Origin: DASZUK01 sp963844575
GTDB taxonomy: Bacteria; Actinomycetota; Acidimicrobiia; Acidimicrobiales; RAAP-2
Direction of reading: 5' to 3'
Assembly: GCA_963844575.1 (NCBI GenBank)
Contig: CAWJOU010000005.1
Span: forward strand, 868,001-932,000
DNA: 64,000 bases
The translations under genes were made by a program, and so were the position numbers. The notes beneath the pieces are model-generated. The model was not told the origin of the DNA. It did no database searches and was given only the letters and a program-made list of their open reading frames with translations. Below, one piece after another: positions 1 to 13,704 of the stretch (position 1 is its first letter; every line of letters starts with the position of its first letter).

Positions 1-3000
1 GCCCGCAAGCGTCGGCTGTCGCTGTTCGTGCTGCTGCGCGCCCTCGGCTACGGCGACGACGCGTTCCTCGAGCGGTTCGTCCGCCACTTCGACTTCCTCG
101 AAGGGCAGTGGGAGAAGGAGAAGGGCCTCGCCCCGACCCGCGAGGAGGCACTGCTCGAGATCTACAAGCGGGCCCGTCCGGGTGAGCCGCTGTCGGTGGA
201 GGCCGCCCGCCAGTACTTCGAGAACGCGTTCTTCAACCCGAAGCGGTACGACCTGACCCGGGTCGGCCGGTACAAGCTCAACCGCAAGCTCGGTCCGGAG
301 ATCGAGCGGATCTCCGAGCTGTTCGGGGTCGAGCTCGAGCGCCCGGCGCCCGGCCAGGGGGTCTTGAGCCCCTCGGAGATCCTGGCGTCGGCCACGTACA
401 TGCTCCATCTGGCCCTGCACATGGCCGACGGGGACTCGACCTATCGGATCGACGACCAGGACCACTTCGCCAACCGCCGGATCCGGTCGGTCGGCGAGCT
501 GATCCAGAACCAGGTCCGGGTCGGGCTGTCCCGCATGGAGCGGGTCGTCCGCGAGCGGATGACCACCCAGGACGTCGAGGCGATCACCCCGCAGACGCTG
601 ATCAACATCCGGCCGGTCGTCGCCGCGGTCAAGGAGTTCTTCGGCACGAGCCAGCTCAGCCAGTTCATGGACCAGAACAACCCGCTCTCCGGTCTGGCGC
701 ACAAGCGGCGCCTGTCGGCCCTCGGCCCAGGTGGCCTCTCCCGGGAGCGGGCGGGCTTCGAGGTCCGTGACGTCCACAGTTCGCACTACGGCCGGATGTG
801 CCCGATCGAGACCCCGGAAGGCCCGAACATCGGCCTCATCGGGGCGCTCGCCACGTACGCGCGGGTCAACGAGTACGGCTTCATCGAGACGCCGTACCGG
901 AAGGTGACCGGCGGTCGGGTGACCGACGAGGTCGTCTACCTGGCGGCCGACGAAGAGGAAGAGCACGTCATCGCCCAGGCGAACGCCTCGATCGACGAGC
1001 GTGGCAACTTCACCGAGGACCGGGTCCTCGTCCGCCGCGGCCCGCAGGGCACCGGCGTCCGGGTCGGCGTGGCGAACACGTCGTACGGGACGACGAGCGA
1101 GATCGACTTCGTCCCACCGTCCGAGGTCGACCTGATGGACGTCTCGCCGAAGCAGATCGTCTCGGTCTCGACCGCGCTGATCCCGTTCGTCGAGCACGAC
1201 GACGCCAACCGGGCGCTCATGGGCGCCAACATGCAGAAGCAGGCCGTCCCGCTGGTCGTCCCCGAAGCGCCGTACATCGGCACCGGCGTCGAGGCTCGGG
1301 CGGCTCGCGACGCCGGTGACGTGATCATCGCCGAGGGCGACGGCACGGTGACCGAGGTCGCCGGGGAGCAGCTGGTCGTCGAGTACCGGGCCGGCCAGAA
1401 GGACCGGCTCGGCCACAACCTCGGCCGGAAGATCTACCGGCTGGCCAAGTTCCGCCGGTCGAACCAGAACACGTGCATCAACCAGAAGGTCCTCGTCGAG
1501 GAGGGCCAGAAGGTGGTCACCGGCGACCTGCTGGCCGACGGCCCGTCGACCCACAACGGCGAGCTGGCCCTCGGCAAGAACCTGCTCGTCGCCTTCATGC
1601 CGTGGGAGGGCTACAACTACGAGGACGCCATCATCCTCTCGCAGCGGCTCGTCAAGGACGACGTCCTCACGTCGATCCACATCGAGGAGCACGAGGTCGA
1701 CGCCCGGGACACGAAGCTCGGCGCCGAGGAGATCACGCGGGACATCCCGAACCTGTCCGAGGAGATCCTGGCCGACCTGGACGACCGCGGCATCATCCGG
1801 GTCGGGGCCGAGGTCGGCCCCGGTGACGTCCTCGTCGGCAAGGTCACCCCGAAGGGCGAGACCGAGCAGACCCCGGAGGAGCGGTTGCTGCGGGCGATCT
1901 TCGGCGAGAAGGCCCGGGAGGTCCGCGATACCAGCCTGAAGGTGCCGCACGGCGAAGAGGGCAAGGTCATCGACGTGCGGGTCTTCTCGCGGGAGGACTC
2001 CCACGAGCTCCCGCCGGGGGTCAACCAGCTCGTCCGGGTCTACGTGGCCCAGAAGCGGAAGATCTCCGAGGGCGACAAGCTGGCCGGCCGCCACGGCAAC
2101 AAGGGCGTCATCTCCAAGATCCTGCCGGTCGAGGACATGCCGTTCCTGGCTGACGGGACCCCGGTCGACATCATCTTGAACCCGCTCGGCGTGCCGAGCC
2201 GGATGAACGTCGGTCAGGTGCTCGAGTCGCACCTCGGCTACGCGGCCCGGCACGGCTGGGACGGCGTCCAGGTCGAGGACGGTGTCGGGACCAGCGGCCG
2301 CGGTGACGGCGCGCTGCGCAAGACCCGGCCCCGGACGGTCCCGGCGGCCTGGGTGGCGACCCCGGTCTTCGACGGCGCCCACTGGGACGAGGAAGAGGAC
2401 GCCGGCAAGCACCCGACGATCCAGCAGATCTTCGGGCGGCTGAACAGCGACTCGGCCAACGGTGACGTCCAGATCAAGCCGACCGGCAAGGCCCAGCTGT
2501 ACAACGGCCGGACCGGCGAGGCGTACGACAACCCGATCTCGGTCGGGTACGTCTACATCCTGAAGCTCGCCCACCTGGTCGACGACAAGATCCACGCCCG
2601 CTCGACCGGCCCGTACTCGATGATCACCCAGCAGCCGCTCGGCGGGAAGGCGCAGTTCGGTGGCCAGCGGTTCGGCGAGATGGAGGTCTGGGCGCTCGAG
2701 GCCTTCGGGGCGGCGTACGCCCTGCAGGAACTGCTGACGATCAAGTCCGACGACGTCCTCGGCCGGGTCAAGGTCTACGAGGCCATCGTCAAGGGCGAGA
2801 ACATCCCCGAGCCGGGCATCCCGGAGAGCTTCAAGGTGCTGATCAAGGAGATGCAGTCGCTCTGCCTCGACGTCGAGGTGCTGGCGCTCGACGGCTCCGA
2901 GATCGAGATGCACGAGCTCGACGAGGACGTCTTTCGCACGGCCGAGGAACTGGGGATCGATATCAGCCGACCCGAACGCGGGTCGGACGAGGAGGACGAG

Positions 3001-3029
3001 CGGCGCGCCGCAGAGAGGAGCTTCTCCTA

Positions 3030-3030
<1 letters not shown>
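1..3030 (+). CDS. rpoB: RNA polymerase beta subunit, 5' end cut by window
   Basis: Beta subunit of core RNA polymerase, which carries part of the catalytic centre and the rifampicin pocket. The reading frame is open from base 1, so about 150 N-terminal residues lie outside the window and the GTG at 28 is an internal valine. The rifampicin-resistance region lies at 643-726 and reads GTSQLSQFMDQNNPL onward; the residues matching E. coli D516, H526 and S531 are all the sensitive type. The C-terminal part has the GGKAQFGGQRFGEMEVWALEA signature (written here as its core QFGGQRFGEMEVWALE). The TAA stop shares its last base with the rpoC ATG, so the two subunits are translationally coupled. Confidence 0.98.
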
Positions 3031-7070
<4,040 letters not shown>

Positions 7071-7102
7071 ACCGCCGGCCCTGGTCGGTAAGATATTGGC
7101 GC

Positions 7103-7131
7103 TTGCCCGGCACCACCTGGTGCCGTAGCAT
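7103..7131 (+). promoter_or_regulatory. Putative rpsL promoter with palindromic spacer
   Basis: TTGCCC at 7103-7108 and TAGCAT at 7126-7131 are separated by 17 bp. The spacer 7109-7125 is a 7-2-7 inverted repeat (GGCACCA-CC-TGGTGCC) followed by G. The -35/-10 pair closely resembles that of groES (TTGCCG-N17-TAGCAT) and the palindrome layout matches the rplM promoter. The predicted leader is about 80 nt. A weak terminator for rpoC is the alternative reading of the hairpin, but no T-tract follows it. Confidence 0.55.
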
Positions 7132-7218
7132 TCATCCGCTCGCTGTTGCCGCGCCCGAGTCCTGCTCGAGGCGTGCGCGGCGCAGCTCACCTGTCTGTTG
7201 AGAACCTAGAGGTAACGC

Positions 7219-7590
7219 GTGCCCACGATCGCCCAGCTCGTCCGTAAGGGACGACAGGCCAAGGTAACCAAGACGAAGACCCCGGCCCTCAAGGGCGCGC
7301 CCCAGCGGCGGGGGGTGTGCACCCGCGTGTACACGACCACCCCGAAGAAGCCGAACTCGGCGCTGCGCAAGGTGGCCCGGGTCCGCCTGACCAGCGGGGT
7401 CGAGATCACCGCCTACATCCCGGGCGTCGGCCACAACCTGCAGGAGCACTCGATCGTCCTCGTCCGCGGCGGCCGGGTGAAGGACCTGCCCGGCGTCCGC
7501 TACAAGGTGATCCGCGGCGCCCTCGACACCTCCGGTGTCCGCGAGCGCAGCCAGGCCCGCAGCCGGTACGGCGCCAAGAAGGAGTCCTGA
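7219..7590 (+). CDS. rpsL: 30S ribosomal protein S12
   Basis: Decoding-centre protein of the small subunit, 123 residues, full length. The conserved TPKKPNSALRK segment and the RVKDLPGVRYK segment are intact, and both lysines that are changed in streptomycin-resistant mutants (E. coli K42 and K87) are wild type. The start is GTG with AGAGG about 8 bases upstream. It is the first gene of the str-type block rpsL-rpsG-fusA-tuf. Confidence 0.97.
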   Translation: MPTIAQLVRKGRQAKVTKTKTPALKGAPQRRGVCTRVYTTTPKKPNSALRKVARVRLTSGVEITAYIPGVGHNLQEHSIVLVRGGRVKDLPGVRYKVIRGALDTSGVRERSQARSRYGAKKES

Positions 7591-7591
7591 G

Positions 7592-8062
7592 ATGCCCCGT
7601 AACGGCCCCGCCCCCCGACGTGACCTCCAGCCGGACCCGGTCTACCGCTCGGTGCTCGTCACCCAGGTCGTCAACAAGGTGCTGACCCGCGGCAAGCGCA
7701 CCCTGGCCGAGCGCATCGTCTACGGCGCCCTCACGATGGTGGAAGAGAAGGCGGGCTCGGAGCCGGTGGCCGTGCTCAAGCGGGCGGTCGAGAACGTCCG
7801 CCCGGAGCTCGAGGTCAAGAGCCGCCGGGTCGGCGGGGCCACCTACCAGGTCCCGGTCGAGGTCCGCCCCCGCCGGGCGACCACCCTGGCCATCCGCTGG
7901 CTGACCGGCTTCTCCCGGCAGCGTCGTGAGAAGACGATGGCCGAGCGACTGGCCAACGAGATCCTCGACGCCTCCAACGGCATCGGCGCCGCGGTCAAGC
8001 GCCGCGAGGACATGCACAAGATGGCCGAGTCCAACAAGGCCTTCGCCCACTACCGCTGGTAG
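7592..8062 (+). CDS. rpsG: 30S ribosomal protein S7
   Basis: Small-subunit head assembly protein that nucleates the 3' domain of 16S rRNA and contacts E-site tRNA. With the ATG at 7592 it is 156 residues, the normal family length, starting MPRNGPAPRR and ending FAHYRW. A longer in-frame reading from 7535 overlaps rpsL and was not chosen; GGAG at 7581-7584 serves the ATG at 7592. The gene starts one base after the rpsL stop, so the two are co-transcribed and coupled. Confidence 0.97.
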   Translation: MPRNGPAPRRDLQPDPVYRSVLVTQVVNKVLTRGKRTLAERIVYGALTMVEEKAGSEPVAVLKRAVENVRPELEVKSRRVGGATYQVPVEVRPRRATTLAIRWLTGFSRQRREKTMAERLANEILDASNGIGAAVKRREDMHKMAESNKAFAHYRW

Positions 8063-8112
8063 TGGTTCGGTAGTCCGAGAACCAGTCCGAGAGAACCCCA
8101 CCCCGCAGAACT

Positions 8113-10209
8113 ATGGCCGACCCCCTTCCCATTCGCGAGTTCCCACTGGCCCGAACCCGGAACATCGGGATCATGGCCCACATCGACGCCGGCAAGACGA
8201 CCACGACCGAGCGGATCCTCTACTACACCGGTCGCAACTACAAGATCGGTGAGGTCCACGAGGGCGCCGCCACCATGGACTGGATGGTCCAGGAGCAAGA
8301 GCGCGGCATCACGATCACGTCCGCCGCCACCACCTGCCGGTGGCGCGACACCTGGATCAACATCATCGACACCCCGGGCCACGTCGACTTCACCGTCGAG
8401 GTCGAGCGGTCACTGCGGGTCCTCGACGGCGCCGTCGCCGTCTTCGACGCGGTCGCCGGCGTCGAGCCGCAGACCGAGACGGTCTGGCGGCAGGCCAACA
8501 AGTACGAGGTCCCCCGGATCTGCTTCGTCAACAAGATGGACCGGGTCGGCGCCGACTTCCCCCGCACCGTCGAGATGATCCGGGACCGCCTCGACGCCAA
8601 CCCCGCCGTCATCCAGCTGCCGATCGGCGCCGAGGCCGACTTCCAGGGGGTCATCGACCTGCTGACCAAGCGGGCCCTCGTCTGGCACGAGGGCATGGGC
8701 GAGGAGTGGGAGGACGCGGACGTCCCCGAGAACCTGGCTACCGAGGTCGACGACGCCCGCCACCAGCTGGTCGACGTCCTGTCGAACTACGACGACGGGA
8801 TCATGGAGAAGTACCTGGCCGACGAGGAGATCACCGCCGACGACCTCCGCCGGGCCCTGCGCACCGGCACCCTGGCCAGCGAGATCGTCCCCGTCCTGTG
8901 CGGATCGGCGTTCAAGAACAAGGGCGTCCAGCCGATGCTCGACGCGGTCGTCGACTACCTGCCGAGCCCGCTCGACCTGCCCCCGACCCCGGGCACCAAG
9001 CCGGGCAAGGACGACGTGGAGGAGCGCGCCGCCGCCGACGACGCCCCCTTCTCCGCCCTGGCCTTCAAGATCATGACCGACCCCTTCGTGGGCAAGCTGA
9101 CCTACCTGCGGGTCTACTCGGGGACGCTGCGCAAGGGCGGCACGGTCACCAACACCACGAAGGACAAGAAGGAGCGGATCGGCCGCCTCCTCCAGATGCA
9201 CGCCAACCACCGCGAGGACAAGGACGCCTGCTTCGCCGGCGACATCGTCGCCGCGGTCGGCCTCAAGCAGACGACGACCGGGGACACCCTCTCCGACCCG
9301 GCCCACCCCATCGTCCTGGAGGAGCTGACCTTCCCCGAGCCGGTGATCCACGTCGCCGTCGAGCCGAAAACCAAGGCCGACCAGGACAAGCTGTCGAAAG
9401 CCCTCTACGCCCTGTCCGAGGAGGACCCGACCTTCCGGGTCCGCTCCGACGAGGAGACCGGGCAGACCGTCATCTCCGGCATGGGCGAGCTCCACCTTGA
9501 GGTCCTCGTCGACCGGATGCTGCGGGAGTTCAGTGTCGACGCCAACGTGGGCAAGCCTCAGGTCGCCTACCGGGAGACCATCCGCAAGCCGGTCGAGAAG
9601 ATCGAGGAGCGGTACATCCGCCAGACCGGCGGCCGCGGCCAGTACGGCCACGTCGTCATCAGCCTCGAACCGACCGGTCCCGGCGGTGGCTACGAGTTCG
9701 TCGACAAGATCACCGGCGGCGTGATCCCGAAGGAGTACATCCCCTCGGTGGACGCCGGTATCCAGGAGGCGCTGACCTCCGGCGTGCTCGCGGGGTACCC
9801 GACGGTCGACGTCCGGGTCGCCCTGACGTACGGCTCGTACCACGACGTCGACTCCTCGGAGATGGCCTTCAAGATCGCCGGTTCGATGGCCGTGAAGAAG
9901 GCCGCCCGCGCTGCCGACCCCGTCCTCCTGGAGCCGGTGATGGACGTCGAGGTCGTCACGCCCGAGGACTACATGGGCGACGTCATCGGCGACCTGTCTT
10001 CCCGGCGGGGCCGGGTCGAAGGCATGGAGCAGCGGGGCAACAGCCACGTCGTCCGGGCCCAGGTACCGCTGTCGGACATGTTCGGCTACGCTACCGACCT
10101 GCGTTCGCGTACGCAGGGGCGCGCCACGTACACGATGCAGTTCCACGCCTACAACGAAGTGCCCGACTCGATCGCCAGGGAGATCATCGCCAAGGCGCGA
10201 GGGGAGTAG
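8113..10209 (+). CDS. fusA: Elongation factor G
   Basis: Translocation GTPase of 698 residues that moves tRNA and mRNA on the ribosome and, with RRF, recycles ribosomes. The P-loop AHIDAGKTT is at residues 22-30, followed by the switch motif RGITI, DTPGH, NKMD and GSAFKNKG. Domains II to V follow in the usual order, with GRGQYGHV in domain IV and the SSRRGRVEGM segment in domain V. The gap from rpsG is 50 bp with no terminator, so it belongs to the rpsL transcript. Only one fusA copy is seen here. Confidence 0.98.
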   Translation: MADPLPIREFPLARTRNIGIMAHIDAGKTTTTERILYYTGRNYKIGEVHEGAATMDWMVQEQERGITITSAATTCRWRDTWINIIDTPGHVDFTVEVERSLRVLDGAVAVFDAVAGVEPQTETVWRQANKYEVPRICFVNKMDRVGADFPRTVEMIRDRLDANPAVIQLPIGAEADFQGVIDLLTKRALVWHEGMGEEWEDADVPENLATEVDDARHQLVDVLSNYDDGIMEKYLADEEITADDLRRALRTGTLASEIVPVLCGSAFKNKGVQPMLDAVVDYLPSPLDLPPTPGTKPGKDDVEERAAADDAPFSALAFKIMTDPFVGKLTYLRVYSGTLRKGGTVTNTTKDKKERIGRLLQMHANHREDKDACFAGDIVAAVGLKQTTTGDTLSDPAHPIVLEELTFPEPVIHVAVEPKTKADQDKLSKALYALSEEDPTFRVRSDEETGQTVISGMGELHLEVLVDRMLREFSVDANVGKPQVAYRETIRKPVEKIEERYIRQTGGRGQYGHVVISLEPTGPGGGYEFVDKITGGVIPKEYIPSVDAGIQEALTSGVLAGYPTVDVRVALTYGSYHDVDSSEMAFKIAGSMAVKKAARAADPVLLEPVMDVEVVTPEDYMGDVIGDLSSRRGRVEGMEQRGNSHVVRAQVPLSDMFGYATDLRSRTQGRATYTMQFHAYNEVPDSIAREIIAKARGE

Positions 10210-10359
10210 GCGGGAGCGGGTTCACCGGCCCGCAGCAGGCAGGACCCCGCCGGGGACCACCGGCGTAGACAGCATCGCAACCAGAGTCAGAGAAGAAGGG
10301 CGGGCAACCGCCGTGCGGGCCCGAGGGGGCGCCGCCCGAGATCAGGAGTAGTTCGGCAG

Positions 10360-11547
10360 ATGGCCAAGCAGAAGTTCGAGCGCTCGAAGCCCCACTTGAA
10401 CGTGGGGACGATGGGGCACATCGACCATGGCAAGACCACGCTCACCGCGGCCATCACGAAGGTCCTGTCGGAGAACAACCCCAACACCTCGTTCACCCCG
10501 TTCGACCAGATCGACAAGGCCCCCGAAGAGAAGCAGCGGGGCATCACCATCTCGATCGCCCACGTCGAGTACGAGACGGCCAGCCGGCACTACGCCCACG
10601 TCGACATGCCCGGCCACGCCGACTACATCAAGAACATGATCACCGGCGCCGCCCAGGTCGACGGCGCCATCCTGGTCGTCTCGGCCGCCGACGGCCCGAT
10701 GCCGCAGACCCGTGAGCACGTCCTGCTCGCCCGGCAGGTCGGCGTTCCCTACATCGTCGTCGCCCTCAACAAGGCCGACATGGTCGACGACGAGGAGCTG
10801 CTCGACCTGGTCGAGCTGGAGGTCCGCGAGCTTCTCAACGAGTACGAGTTCCCCGGCGACGACACGCCGATCGTCCGGGTCAGCGCGCTGAAGGCGCTGG
10901 AGGGCGACGCCGAGTGGACGCCCAAGATCCTCGAGCTGATGGACGCCGTCGACACCTTCATCCCCGAGCCCGTCCGGGACATCGAGAAGCCGTTCCTCAT
11001 GCCCATCGAGGACGTCATGTCGATCACCGGCCGGGGCACCGTCGTGACCGGCAAGGTCGAGCAGGGCGTGGTCAAGGTCGGTGAGGAGGTCGAGATCGTC
11101 GGCCTCCGGGACACCCAGAAGACGACCGTCACCGGCGTCGAGATGTTCCGCAAGCTCCTCGACCAGGGCCAGGCCGGCGACAACATCGGCGCCCTGCTCC
11201 GGGGGACCAAGAAGGAAGAGGTCGAGCGGGGCCAGGTGCTCTGCAAACCCGGCTCGATCACCCCGCACACCGACTTCGAGGCGACGATCTACGTCCTGAC
11301 CAAGGAGGAGGGTGGCCGGCACAAGCCGTTCTTCACGAACTACCGGCCGCAGTTCTACTTCCGGACGACCGACGTGACCGGTACGATCTCCCTCCCCGAG
11401 GGCACCGAGATGGTCATGCCCGGCGACAACACCGACATGACCGTCGAGCTCGGCAAGCCCATCGCCATGGTCGAGGGGCTCCGGTTCGCCATCCGGGAAG
11501 GTGGGCGCACCGTCGCCTCCGGCCGGGTCACGAAGATCCTCAAGTAG
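10360..11547 (+). CDS. tuf: Elongation factor Tu
   Basis: Delivers aminoacyl-tRNA to the ribosomal A site as a GTP complex; 395 residues, typical. Visible are the P-loop GHIDHGKTT near the N-terminus, RGITI, DMPGHADY, NKADM and the domain II/III segments ending in GRVTKILK. AGGAG at 10343-10347 precedes the ATG. The 150-bp gap after fusA holds GC-rich hairpins (for example CGCCGG at about 10247 pairing with CCGGCG at about 10259) but no clear promoter, so tuf may be expressed both from read-through and from an unrecognised start. Confidence 0.98.
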   Translation: MAKQKFERSKPHLNVGTMGHIDHGKTTLTAAITKVLSENNPNTSFTPFDQIDKAPEEKQRGITISIAHVEYETASRHYAHVDMPGHADYIKNMITGAAQVDGAILVVSAADGPMPQTREHVLLARQVGVPYIVVALNKADMVDDEELLDLVELEVRELLNEYEFPGDDTPIVRVSALKALEGDAEWTPKILELMDAVDTFIPEPVRDIEKPFLMPIEDVMSITGRGTVVTGKVEQGVVKVGEEVEIVGLRDTQKTTVTGVEMFRKLLDQGQAGDNIGALLRGTKKEEVERGQVLCKPGSITPHTDFEATIYVLTKEEGGRHKPFFTNYRPQFYFRTTDVTGTISLPEGTEMVMPGDNTDMTVELGKPIAMVEGLRFAIREGGRTVASGRVTKILK

Positions 11548-11566
11548 TCAGGAAGGTCGCGTTCCC

Positions 11567-11893
11567 ATGGCCGACGGCCCCCGCCAGAAGATCCGGATCC
11601 GGCTGAAGGCCTACGACCACGAGATCCTCGACCAGTCCACCGAGAAGATCGTCCAGACCGTCCTGCGCACGCAGGCCAAGGTCCAGGGGCCGGTGCCGCT
11701 GCCGACCGACAAGCACCGGTACACGGTCATCCGGTCGCCCCACAAGTACAAGGACAGTCGGGAGCACTTCGAGATGCGGGTTCACAAGCGCCTGGTCGAC
11801 ATCGTCGAGCACACGCCGAAGACCGTCGACTCGCTCCAGCGGCTCGATCTGCCGGCCGGGGTGGACATCGAGATCAAGATCCAGAACGCCTGA
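11567..11893 (+). CDS. rpsJ: 30S ribosomal protein S10
   Basis: Small-subunit head protein, also the NusE partner of NusB in antitermination. The ATG at 11567, preceded by AGGAAGG, gives 108 residues, close to the usual 102-105; an upstream in-frame start at 11501 lies inside tuf and is rejected. In most bacteria rpsJ opens the S10 operon. Here it lies 19 bp after tuf and is cut off from rplC by a strong hairpin that begins in its stop codon and by a 216-bp leader, so it probably travels with tuf. Confidence 0.96.
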   Translation: MADGPRQKIRIRLKAYDHEILDQSTEKIVQTVLRTQAKVQGPVPLPTDKHRYTVIRSPHKYKDSREHFEMRVHKRLVDIVEHTPKTVDSLQRLDLPAGVDIEIKIQNA

Positions 11894-11930
11894 CCGCCGT
11901 TCCGGGAGCTTCTCCCGGTAGACGGCGGTC
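11892..11930 (+). terminator. Stem-loop overlapping rpsJ stop
   Basis: A two-part hairpin: a 9-bp outer stem (GACCGCCGT at 11892-11900 with ACGGCGGTC at 11922-11930) and a 7-bp inner stem (CCGGGAG with CTCCCGG) closed by CTT. It starts inside the rpsJ TGA. There is no T-tract directly after it, but a T6 run follows 18 bases later. It probably ends or attenuates the tuf-rpsJ transcript. Confidence 0.55.
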
Positions 11931-12109
11931 GAGCAGTCCTGTAAGCTGTTTTTTCGGGCCGGTTCGCAGTGGTTGCGACGCCCGGCCTACCAGAAGACGT
12001 GCCTGAGCGCCCGTGCCCCTTCGGGGTCGGGGACCTCGGGCCGCAACAGTCGAGCGCTCCGCTCGGGATCCCCGAGCGGAGCGTTGGCGTGCACACGGGA
12101 GCACAACTA
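11931..12109 (+). promoter_or_regulatory. Structured leader of the rplC (S10-type) operon
   Basis: Non-coding stretch before rplC. A possible promoter is TAGACG (11919-11924), 17 bp, then TAAGCT (11942-11947), which would start transcription near the T6 run at 11949-11954. Downstream lie a hairpin at 11957-11987 (GGCCGG/CCGGCC with an inner TCGCA/TGCGA stem), a small stem with a TTCG loop near 12016, and a perfect 13-bp stem at 12055-12083 with loop ATC, just before GGGAG and the GTG start. In E. coli the S10 leader is the L4 autoregulation target; a similar role here is inference. Confidence 0.45.
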
Positions 12110-12772
12110 GTGGCTACGAAGGCGATCGTCGGCGAGAAGGTCGGCATGACCCAGGTCTGGGACGACCAGAACCGCGCCATTCCGGTGACGGTGCTGCGAG
12201 TCGCGCCCGTCCGCGTGGTCCAGGTCAAGACGCCCGAGCGGGAGGGCTACTCCGCCCTCCAGGTGACCTGGGGCTTCCGGCGGGCCAGCACGCTGACCAA
12301 GCCGGAGCAGGGCCACTACGACCGGGCCGGTGTCGATCCCGGGCGCAAGCTGGTCGAGCTCCGCCTCGACGACACGAGCGCCTACGAGGTCGGCCAGGAG
12401 CTGACCGCCGAGCTCTGGGCGGCCGGCGAGAAGGTCGACGCCATCGCGGTCAGCAAGGGCAAGGGGTTCGCCGGCGGTATGAAGCGCCACAACTTCAAGG
12501 GCCAGGGGGCATCGCACGGGAACCACAAGGCCCACCGGGTCCCCGGGTCGATCGGCGCCTGTGCCACGCCGTCCCGGGTGTTCAAGGGCACGCGGATGGC
12601 CGGCCGGATGGGCGGCCAGCAGGTGACCGCCCTCAATCTCGAGGTCGTCTCCGCCGACCCCGAGCGCCAGCTCGTCCTCGTGAAGGGGGCCGTTCCCGGC
12701 GCCCGGGGGTCGGTGGTCGTGCTCCGGGACTCCGTCAAGACGCCGCCGTCGAAGAACGGGAGCCGTCGATGA
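12110..12772 (+). CDS. rplC: 50S ribosomal protein L3
   Basis: Early-assembly large-subunit protein near the peptidyl transferase centre, 220 residues from the GTG at 12110 (MATKAIVGEKVGMTQVW). That start is preceded by GGGAG; the longer reading from 11969 would translate the structured leader and is rejected. The conserved KGKGFAGGMKRHNFKGQGASHG loop (quoted core GFAGGMKRHNFKGQGASHG), including the glutamine that is methylated in E. coli, is intact. It heads the run rplC-rplD-rplW-rplB and its stop overlaps the rplD start as ATGA. Confidence 0.97.
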   Translation: MATKAIVGEKVGMTQVWDDQNRAIPVTVLRVAPVRVVQVKTPEREGYSALQVTWGFRRASTLTKPEQGHYDRAGVDPGRKLVELRLDDTSAYEVGQELTAELWAAGEKVDAIAVSKGKGFAGGMKRHNFKGQGASHGNHKAHRVPGSIGACATPSRVFKGTRMAGRMGGQQVTALNLEVVSADPERQLVLVKGAVPGARGSVVVLRDSVKTPPSKNGSRR

Positions 12773-13704
12773 CCCGCACCGCCGTGCGCAAAGAGCGGGC
12801 CGAGCCCGTCGCCCGGTCCGTCGTCCGTCGCGACGTCACCGGCACCGAGCTCGGGACCGTCGATCTCGAGCCCACCGTCTTCGGTATCGAGCCGAACCAG
12901 GCCGTCCTGCACCAGGTCGTCACCGCGCAGCTGGCCGCCGCCCGGGCCGGCACCCAGTCGACCAAGACCCGGGCCGAGGTCCGGGGCGGCGGCGCCAAGC
13001 CGTTCCGCCAGAAGGGGACCGGCCGGGCCCGACAGGGTTCCACCCGCTCGCCCAGCTGGGCCGGTGGCGGGGTGGCCCTCGGGCCGAAGCCGCGCAGCTA
13101 CCGGCAGCGGACGCCGAAGAAGATGGTCCGTCTCGCCCTCTGCTCGGCCCTCTCCGACCGGGCCGCCCAAGAGCGGGTGGCCGTGGTCGACACCTGGGGT
13201 TGGGACGAGCCGAAGACGAAAGCCGCCGCCGCCGCCCTCGACGCCCTCGGCCTGACCGGCCGGGTCCTCGTCGTCTTGGACTACGACGACATCGTCGCCG
13301 AGCGGTCCTTCGGCAACCTGCCGGCCGTCCAGACCACCCTGCGCGGCGAGCTTTCCGCCTACGACGTCCTGCGCAACGACTGGATCGTCTTCACCGACCA
13401 GACCCTCCCGGGGGCCGACGTCGTCGAAGTCATCGAGGTCATCGACACCATCGACGAGGAGACCGGTGAAGAGATCATCGAGATCATCGACACGGTCGTG
13501 GACACCGGGACCGGTGAGGCGGTGATCGTCGACGAGGTGATCGACATCGACGCCGACGGCAATGAGGTCGACGAGATCGAGGTCGTCGAGGTCGACGCCG
13601 ACGGGAATGCGCTCGAGGTGGTCGACGAGGTCGAGATCGTCGGCGCCGATGGGGCTGGCACCGATGGGGATGGCACCGAGGCCGACGAAGAAGGGGAGCA
13701 GTGA
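12769..13704 (+). CDS. rplD: 50S ribosomal protein L4 with acidic C-terminal extension
   Basis: L4 lines the constriction of the nascent-peptide tunnel and in E. coli represses its own operon. The core (about residues 1-212) is typical, with the tunnel-loop signature around KPFRQKGTGRARQGSTRSP. The family is usually about 205-220 residues, but this protein has 311: from about residue 213 a tail of roughly 95 residues is about 40% Asp plus Glu, contains no Lys or Arg, and has repeated VDADGN/IDADGN phrases. The tail is in frame and in normal codon usage, so it is part of the gene and not a frameshift product. The ATG overlaps the rplC stop. Confidence 0.95.
   Translation: MTRTAVRKERAEPVARSVVRRDVTGTELGTVDLEPTVFGIEPNQAVLHQVVTAQLAAARAGTQSTKTRAEVRGGGAKPFRQKGTGRARQGSTRSPSWAGGGVALGPKPRSYRQRTPKKMVRLALCSALSDRAAQERVAVVDTWGWDEPKTKAAAAALDALGLTGRVLVVLDYDDIVAERSFGNLPAVQTTLRGELSAYDVLRNDWIVFTDQTLPGADVVEVIEVIDTIDEETGEEIIEIIDTVVDTGTGEAVIVDEVIDIDADGNEVDEIEVVEVDADGNALEVVDEVEIVGADGAGTDGDGTEADEEGEQ

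Noticed and set aside
643..726. Possible rifampicin-resistance change in rpoB
   Set aside because: The key Asp, His and Ser positions are all wild type.
7109..7124. Intrinsic terminator of rpoC
   Set aside because: No T-tract, a two-base loop at full stem length, and exact 17-bp placement between promoter-like boxes; kept only as an alternative.
7219..7590. Possible streptomycin-resistance change in rpsL
   Set aside because: Both resistance-linked lysines are unchanged.
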